Shown: positions 12,201 through 21,200 of the stretch, piece by piece | Layout of the letters: every line of letters starts with the position of its first letter | Position numbering within the stretch: the stretch's first letter is position 1 | DNA from: Carposina sasakii | Lineage: Eukaryota > Arthropoda > Insecta > Lepidoptera > Carposinidae | DNA: 64,000 nt | Assembly (NCBI GenBank): GCA_014607495.2 | Contig: CP053163.1 | Location: 9,156,716-9,220,715 of the forward strand | Direction: 5' to 3' | The notes under the pieces: generated by a model | Told to the model about the DNA's origin: nothing | The model's input: only the letters and a program-made list of their open reading frames with translations | The model's database searches: none | Made by a program: the position numbers and the translations under genes

Positions 12201-15200
12201 ACAAATACGGAATTAAATGTAATGGTCAAACAAACAATTTATATACCATAAAATTATTAATAAAGAAATGGAAAAAATTCCTCACCCGGGTGGGAATCGA
12301 ACCCAATCGAATTTATATACCTACATCTGTGTTACTGGGTACGGGAAAAGCCAAATTATTCTGAAATTATAATTTGACTTTGATGTATCATTGTCTAAAT
12401 TAAAATAATCTTATCAGCGGTCATCTCTTTATATACCGATATGAATACTTATCCTCAGGGGGCTTTTTCGAGGTCACCGTTAATAAGGGGTACGTACTCT
12501 AGTATACATACGGTAATCGCAAATAAAATACTGGAAAACGATTAAAATTTTCAAAATGTAATCCGATAACTTCACTGTGGACCTTAACATCTTGAAACCC
12601 AGACACTTTCCAGGTATGATGAGGAGAATGCGCAGTATTCGAAAATGTTGACGACTAAAAAGCGTCCTATAGGATATTGGTTTAAGGTTTGATGTTATGT
12701 ATGATATCACCCAGAATGTGCACTATCATATAACGACCGGACGTGCTACTGATGTCACTCTCACATGCCCTCCATTCATCCTCTCTCCCGGATCCCTCCC
12801 TCCGCAATGTTACTGATGATGCGTCATCGACGGGAATATTTTAATTTTATACTGAAATATCTTGAATAAGAGTTGGAGTTTTGTGATAAACTCATAACAT
12901 CTCTAGTAGAAACACATAGACTTGACACCTAATCTTACATTAAAATTTTGAAGGACGGATACAGCGGGAGGACATTAATACTTTTCTACAGGGGATGTGG
13001 TGGACCTTTATCCAGAAGTGGGACACCATTATACCAGCCAGCGCAGTATTAAATAAGTTTTGTACAAAATGTTAATGTTAAAACATAATATGTAACGAAG
13101 GATACCTGATCTGTAAAAGATCGTGTAAAACCCCGTCAGGCTTGTCCATCTACAAGAAAAAGATAATAAATAAAATTGTTGAAGTAAATCCTGTGGTCTT
13201 CAGTCACATGGCTTGGATAGTAAATAAATATACCTAGCTAGTAAGTGTATACTTTGGCATTTTGCAAAATCATGGGGCGCCTAACGACAAGTATTATAAT
13301 ATAATATGTATGTATACCTATAGAACAACTATGTAGGTACAGACACCATCATCATTTCAGCCATAACAACTGCTGAATACATAGGTCGAGTCCACTGCTG
13401 AATATAGGTTTCCCCCATTGTTCATTACATTTATTGTGGGTTAAGGGGTTATATCCACTTGCGAGGCAGAAAAAACGCGTTTTTTTGTGAATTTTTTCCA
13501 AAGAGGCATTTTATTTTATACATTAATGGAAAAAATGTACTTAAACAGAATTTAATGTACTTTATGTATCAGCGGTTTATTTAAAAAAATATTGGATCCC
13601 CTAGCTCCTGTAGATGATCTGCGGAGAGACCTTAAAAAAAAAGTGCTTGGCGGTGAGCAAGATATCTCTAGTCCAAATTATCTGAAAACCAAAAACCAAA
13701 AATATTTAGTTTTATAATAAATAAATACAGGTAATGATCGAAGGTCTAGTCAAAATTTTGATTTTTGACAAAATGGCGGCTGTTCAAAAAAAAAATTCAG
13801 TTTTTCATGAAAATTTTTCGCTTCAAAGTGGCTTAAAAAATCGAAATTATTGTCCAAAACCTTATTCCTTCGATCATTACCTGAAAAATATATCTGAGTA
13901 AGTCGTGTGAAAATTTCAAACCGATCGGTTTAGCGGTTTCGGAGAAATTTTCCTCACCGACTCTGAAAACACGGTTTTGAGATAAACGCGTTTAAAGTTT
14001 CGGGAACGATTTACACTAAATTAAAAAAAAAAAAATTTAACTTACATCGTGTCTTCTATTCCAGCACCATAAGAGGAACCCTCTGCTTCGTCGTTTGCTT
14101 CCATTTGTATTATTATCTTAGGGTCCCAAACACAATATAAGTCGAGAACAAAAGGGTAGAAGCTACCAGAAACAGCTGCTACTCCGGCTCGTGCTCCGCC
14201 TACTTTCGAACGCTCAGAGACGTTCTTACTAATACGCTCATATCTCCGAAACTAATTGTCGGATCGATTTGAAATTTTCAGAGAATATTCTTGAATAGAT
14301 GTACATTCAAAAAATGAAAGAAAAAAAAATCGATTTTTTGAAAATCACAAGTGGATATAACCCCTTAAGTCAAATGTTTTTAGACACTGTCTTACCTAAA
14401 AATATTGTTACAGGGTGGACAGGTTGCGCAGGCGAGGTGGTATCTGCCGTGGTTCCGACTGGCCCCGCTCTGGTCTCGACTGGCCCCACCGCCTTAACGT
14501 ACGCTGTTGGCACCGTGGCCGAACTGCCCTGCCAGGTGGCCGGCCTTGCTGATCAGTCGGTAGGTATTACTACACACGATTTCTATCACCTAAAAGACTC
14601 TTAAACCAAACTTACATCTTAAATATCATACATACATACATAATACACACGGCTGTGTTCACGAAATGGACTAGCCAGAACTGCAGAAAAAAAAGGTTTC
14701 ATCATCAATCCATATTCATCATCAATTTATTTAACCGACACATCACATTATCAATAAAATATACTTTAAGCTAAAATGGTTTCAAAAATGTACTGAAACA
14801 CCGACTGTAACTCGTATTTAATGTGACGTCTTAATTAAATCTATAATAAATTATCTTATTATAATCAAATAGCTGATTTATGTTTATTGCCATATCGCTC
14901 TACAGTTTACGAGTTACCAACCGTTAAATGTATTTTTATCGATTATCGATTGCCGCCACGAAAATAAACATCACTCGTTCAAACTAAATTTAAAATGGCG
15001 TATAAAAACTGTAAACAAGGCATCAGCGGCTGTAAATACCGCGGATCGGCATTAGCGTGCATTAGCGAGCGGAATGTGGAGACTCCGGGGCGAGGCCGGG
15101 CGGGCCATTACCGAATTTTTGGTTCGGCTCCATCGATGTGAGTAACGTTGACTCAGGACATACCAGTGCCTCAAGCACGAATATTTATCGTTATGGTTAT

Positions 15201-18200
15201 GGTAAACGTAATCGTATAATTTTGTATGAATACCATAACAGCGCCGCTACGGTCGTTTGAGGAACTAAAATTCAATAGCACGAACAATTGACGTTTCATC
15301 GTGTTATCGTAATGGTATAGTTTAAGGGGTTAGGCCACTCTACAGGGTGCAAAAATAGTCTGAGTTGTGATTTTTTTTCCAGGGAAAATATAAAGTCAAT
15401 TGATTTTACTTAAGAACAAGTTTATTGTACATATGGTTGACTGTAAACCATAATTTTTATAGAACAGTGTAATTAGAAATTGCGACTGTGCACAGTTTCC
15501 CAGATGACCTCTCTCTTATGGAAGGATCCACGGCCGTACTATCAGCTCCTGTAAATTTTCAATTCTGATGAGTCACTGAATTTTGTGTTGTTGTATATAA
15601 CAACAGCTAGAGAAGTACATAGGGTTTTTCTCATATATTGATTTTTCGCCGATTGGCGCACTTTTGAAGTCAAACTTGCAAAATTCGCAAAAAAATCTTC
15701 AGAAAATTTTGTATAACAAATGGGCTATGCTATATAAACAAAAAATCCTACGTACTTCTTCAGACAATGTATTTCTAAAGATCTAGTGAAAATTTAAAGT
15801 GAATTGGTTGCAAATTGTTCGAGTTATGGGTGCGGCCAAGTTCTACTCTAGTTCGCTAAAATCCCTCAAAAAGGCTGCCGCCCCGCCACCTGGCGACCTT
15901 GTACGCTACTTTGAAAAACAAGCACTTAGACCAGAATTTCATGGGTGGTGAGCAGCAGCCCGTGCTTTCTGTATATCTATACATTTATGTACAGATATAC
16001 ATTTATGTATAGAGGAGGTTACAATTATGTACATAAAGATATTTATTACCGATATAAAAAAAGCGGGGGCGCTGCCGCTGCACATTGCTGAAAAAATACC
16101 GGCCTGAGCGATATTTCCCGGCCATAATCTTTCGGGATATCATTCTTCAGATTCTAGGGAATCGTTTGAAACAAAAAAAAAAAAACGATTTTTGGGAAAT
16201 TCTATACTGGCCTAACCCCTTACTATAGCTAAAGTATGAAATCGGCAGCACGAACACATTTTTGACAGATCGTATCGTTTTATTCGACAGCTAAGTATCG
16301 TATTATCACTCACCGAGAATTTTTCAGTGAGAGAACTATCGTTTCGTTTCTTGTGGACTATAAAATTATTTATTTAATGATAATTTAGTACATGTTAGTG
16401 CTCGAAAATTATATCTATGTTATCAAGAAACCTTTCCGTAGTTATACTTGCTCTGGTGGCCTTTGGTCAATGATTCTAGAGAATATGAAGAATATTTTAT
16501 GGGTATGAAAGGGCACTTATAAATGCGAAAGTAGCTATGTCTGTTTGTCTCGCTTTCACTCAGAAACTACTGAACCGATTTGAATGAAATTTGGTACACA
16601 TGTAGTGTAGAGCCACAGAAAAAACATAGGCCACTTTTTATAGCAGAAAAAAATTTAAAGCCGAATAATTTCGAAATTTTGATTTTTCTGCAGTACCTAC
16701 CGACACGCGGACGAAATCGCGATCGTCCACTAGTAAGGTATATAGTACCTAAGATAGTACCCTAAAAATATCTTTACGTATTATTTAGTACTAGCGGCCG
16801 CCCGCGACTTCGTCTGCGTGAGAAGGCATTGCACCAGTGCGAAACCGGGGTGGGTCCCAAGTTATACATATAAATCTTCCTTTAGAATTAAAATCTATTT
16901 AAAAAAAACAAATTGTTGCGTAGTTTTAAAGATCTAAGGATACATAGGGACAGAACTTTGTTTTATAATATGATTTCCTACACAAAGAAATTTGCTACTA
17001 CCAGAGCTGAAAGAGATCTCATAAGGTAAAAGTAAAAATCTTATTTTACATTCCATATTTTTTTTTTTGTATAATGATTACATTTTGTACGGTTTTATAT
17101 TATTGTTTTTGTATTATCCATATTAATATAATAATTGTATCATGTAAAATGTCATCCTGTATTCGGTATTCGTGTTTGTTTACCTTTGTATATTCTAAAT
17201 ACAATAGATTCCGGCCAGTACTCCTCCCTTAATATTGCGTCCAAGTCTTTTTTGAGTACATTTACTTTGAAAGTTTATAACCAATATGGTTTTCCTTAGG
17301 TTCTTGGGTGCATAGATGGATCCTTGATGGATCGTTCTCGCCATTTATTCGTTGCCTACTGTCGAACTCTTGGACCGCCCCGCGCCAATGGGCTTCACTA
17401 AATCACCATTTCTGCGCAAAAACAATACAAGAATAAGTTTCGATTATCACTTCGATATAATATTTAAAGTAGAAAGAAAAGAACTCACCCATCCGGATAA
17501 AATCAGCCATTATAACAAACTGTGTTACTCGTATACAATTTAGTAATATTACTTAATCTTCATCGTAAGATGGTTTAGAAATCAATAATAAGGAACTTTT
17601 CATTGCAGACCCTGTTATGAATTGCTTGCGCATGCACAACCAATATATTGCACTCAAGATTTCACTAGAATTCCACTTGAAACTAGAAGTTTTTGTTATT
17701 GAGAGAGGTTTTGTTTATGTAGAGTTGACATTGATAATTTAGGTTCGTTCAATTTTATTTTGTGGGCCGGACCATGTCGATAATACCCACCTTAATTACT
17801 ATGTTTTAGGTGTTGTAATTATAAATTAAAACGAAATATTTAGTTTAGATTAGTGTGATAGTTAATAGATTAGTATTATTTAATAAATATGGTAACAATA
17901 AAGTCGTTTTTTAATATTATTTTTTGTAAACCACAATGATGTCACACAGTTTTATGAACGCGCTTACATCCATCTTGTTCTCCTGAATACGGCCCAAGTT
18001 TACTATAGCATCGTATTACAATCGTGTCCACGATAGTAGTCTAGTATAGTTTCATGCTGCCAACATAATATAGTTATCGTTATCGAATCGTAAGTGAATA
18101 CGATAACGATCACGTTAACCATAGCGGTTCGTGCTTGAGGCACAGTTACCACCCACTGAAAGTTCAATCAGATTATTCCCACCATGGTCCCAGAATACAA

Positions 18201-21200
18201 GCAGGGCTATTGCGTATTTTTTAGACTCATCACTATGTCACATAGTATCTACCAAAACGTTTGTTGACAGAAGTTGTGACTATGGTATCTCGAAAAATTT
18301 AGCTTAGTAGATCGAGTAGTTACTTGCTTCTGCATTAACATACATACATATAATCACGCCTTTATCCCTTACGGGGTAGGCAGAGCACTAAGGGCCGATA
18401 GAACCACATGGTTCCACTTCTGACCAATTTTTAGGGTATAGTTGAGATGTACAAGTTCGGTTAGTAGTGACAGGTGGTCAGCCCATCGCCTACAAAACAC
18501 CAAGACCCTTTTGTCCCTCTACTGGCTTGTACAGTATGCCCGGGAAGAGAAGCAGCTGTAGTATTACACGTTATTTTTTCACTCCCAGAGCAGCATAGAA
18601 GATTCTACATTAAGCCAATCTCATATCCAATCGGCAAGTTTAGCAACCCAACCTCAGCATCACGCGTTCCACATATCAATCCTCTTCGATGTCACAATAT
18701 GATGATGCTCAGTGGTCCAAGTGTAAAGTGGTCGCGTGTCGCGGTCGTTGCCCCACCAGCTCCGCATTTAGCGGCACTTCCCGGAAGTCCGCACTGCCAA
18801 CTGCACCCCAATGTCACCAATACTAGCTGCTCATTACGCTGGACCAATAAAAAGATTGCAGTGGGCGTACATAGTTCCCGAAATACACTGAGTTGAGCGT
18901 CGCCAGTTGGACCCGATGGCTATTGTTAGAGATCTTCAGCACTCTTTGATATACTGCGAGTAGGTTATATTTCTATTCTGCGAGTTGATAGTTTGAGCGG
19001 ATTGAAAGGGAAACTAATCATAATTGAGCGGGATGGATTCAGGTCGCGCTTACTAGAATTGGCAACGCTTGCCCGCGGTAGCTCACACCTTGTCTCTATA
19101 ACTTTTAATATTCTCATTTAATTTTTATTTGAGAAATGGATTAATAATATTTTCATGTTCCTACACGATGTAAGTAAGTAACAAAAAAAATGCTAAGAAA
19201 ATAGGCCCCTGTAGAGAACCATCTCCAAAAAGTTTTACATGGTTTCATATGTTTATTTTTGAGATTGTATGAACATTTCTGTGCTGTTTAGAGATTCTCC
19301 ATACTATTGTATAAAACAAACATATGATTTCAAGTCTCTTGTGGATAGATTCGTAACAGTGAACCAAATTTATAGCTATTCGCTTAACATACCCCTTTTG
19401 TTCTACTATTTCACCTACTTAGACTATACTTTACATTACTATAAAACAAGGTAACCGTAAAGTTTCAGTCAGATAATTAGTTTCATAATGGCCATGGTAC
19501 TCGTAGTGGCCATAACACTACCACCCTAAGTACTCAAAAGTGTCGTAAACTATGATTAAAGGCTGTGATTACTCTCCATCTTGTTTTACAGCACATCTCT
19601 CTCACGCTTCCAGTCTTCTGTAGTATCCACATAAACTGCATGTTAACAAAAATAATATATTACCTACTAAATTCAAATACAGGTATTCTTATTCATAATA
19701 CAAACATGACCTTTCATCATCATTGACTTCCTACCATCATCCAATTTTATTTATGGGGGCGGCGGCGCAATATAGTTTCTTTCGAAACTCATATTGCCAA
19801 ACATTTGGCGTTTGTTTTACGGCCGGCTGCCTGCCTGACGCCAACCTTTTTCGGGTAGTCTCATAGCTAAAAGTGACAATTTTAGAAAATCCGTACATGA
19901 AATAAATTCAGTGGTACATGCCCATGACTGGAAAGAAAGCCTCACGTCTTTATTTATCAAAATCAAACGCAGAGGTACTTTAGCATTTCGTTAGCGGAAC
20001 AAATACGTTGAGAAACGTGTTTACAAACAAAATGTTGGTCAAAGAATACTTCGTATTATTACAACGTTAGATTATTAGAGAGTCAGAAAGAAACAAAAAA
20101 CTCAGCTAAATATAGAATCTATTAGTAGGTAGAAGACATTTTGTGGTTGACCTGAATAGGTGACGTTAACGTGCGCAGGAGTGATGGCAGGGACTTAAAT
20201 TGGTTTATTTCGAAATGGTGGAGTTTGTCATTAACTTCGACTCACTCTATTTCAAAATCCATATTTTATCTCATTCTCATCTGTAATGTTTTAACTTTTC
20301 AAAAAACTCCAACCACGCTATTAATAAACCGCTCGGAAATTTATAAATTATCCTAGTTATACACGACTTTTGACATCAAAATATAATATGTATCTAATAT
20401 ATATCAAATTAAACTGAATATTGCTTATAACTAACTGTATAAAACTAGCCTTTCGAGCATTTACTTCTTTCTTATGCTCAAATCTAATCAGGCATACAGC
20501 TTGTACATCGGAATAACACATAACTATAAAGTTCAAGCGGATAAAGTCGCGGGTGGCCACTAATAGGTTACAAACAGTACATACAAAATATAATATGTCC
20601 TTTCTATATATTTCCTTTCTTAGACCAAGTTCTAATAGACATAAGTGGGTGAACTTACATAGCTAGTTACCGTAATCGTGGCTTCTTCCAGGTACTGTGG
20701 ATCCGCTCCCAGGACCTGCAGATTCTATCCCATGGTGATGCTGTGTTCACTGCTGACCCTCGCGTGACCGTGCGGAGCGAGCCTGCCAGTCACGGCGGTC
20801 ACACACGTGGCCTGGCTGTCACGCGACATGTCCTCCGTATCGAGAACCTACGCAGTGCCGACTCTGGACGCTATGAGTGCCAGATCAACACTGATCCTAA
20901 ACTGAGCATGTTCTTCAACCTTACTGTTATTGGTGAGTTAAGAAGCAGATGTCTTTAAGAACTTCACTTTATTATATCCATTAAAAATACTGGTCAATTT
21001 TATTCAAGTCTGGCAAATATACATAGATATACACACGTTTATATTCCACAGAATAAATCTCACAGGTGGAGACAGATGTTAATGATCGGTGTCAAGTTGC
21101 TGGCTTATCGCCTGAAACAATGCCCGTATTCCTTATTCGACTTGCACAGTACCTTACAACATGCACGGAAGATGCAGCTGATGTATCTATTTTAGTGAAG

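Larger units (their letters stand above)
15166..18143. mobile_element. Composite element bounded by 16-bp inverted repeats
   Basis: GTGCCTCAAGCACGAA at 15166-15181 is exactly complemented at 18128-18143. The flanks ACATACCA and AGTTACCA agree at 6 of 8 positions, which could be a decayed 8-bp duplication of hAT type. Further inward, both arms carry related ATCGTAAT...CACGAT blocks. The interior contains a TTAA-type MITE (15326-16219) and two Helitron copies (16508-16733, 16791-17010), and no transposase. It lies in intron 2. Confidence 0.5.

Noticed and set aside
14299..14604. 101-codon open frame covering exon 2
   Set aside because: Its first 38 codons lie in the TTAA MITE and the intron end; only 14414-14559 is real coding sequence, with splice signals and matching phase.
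18474..18896. 140-codon forward frame
   Set aside because: Starts inside dispersed repeat C in inverse orientation and has no recognisable domain; better explained as decayed repeat.
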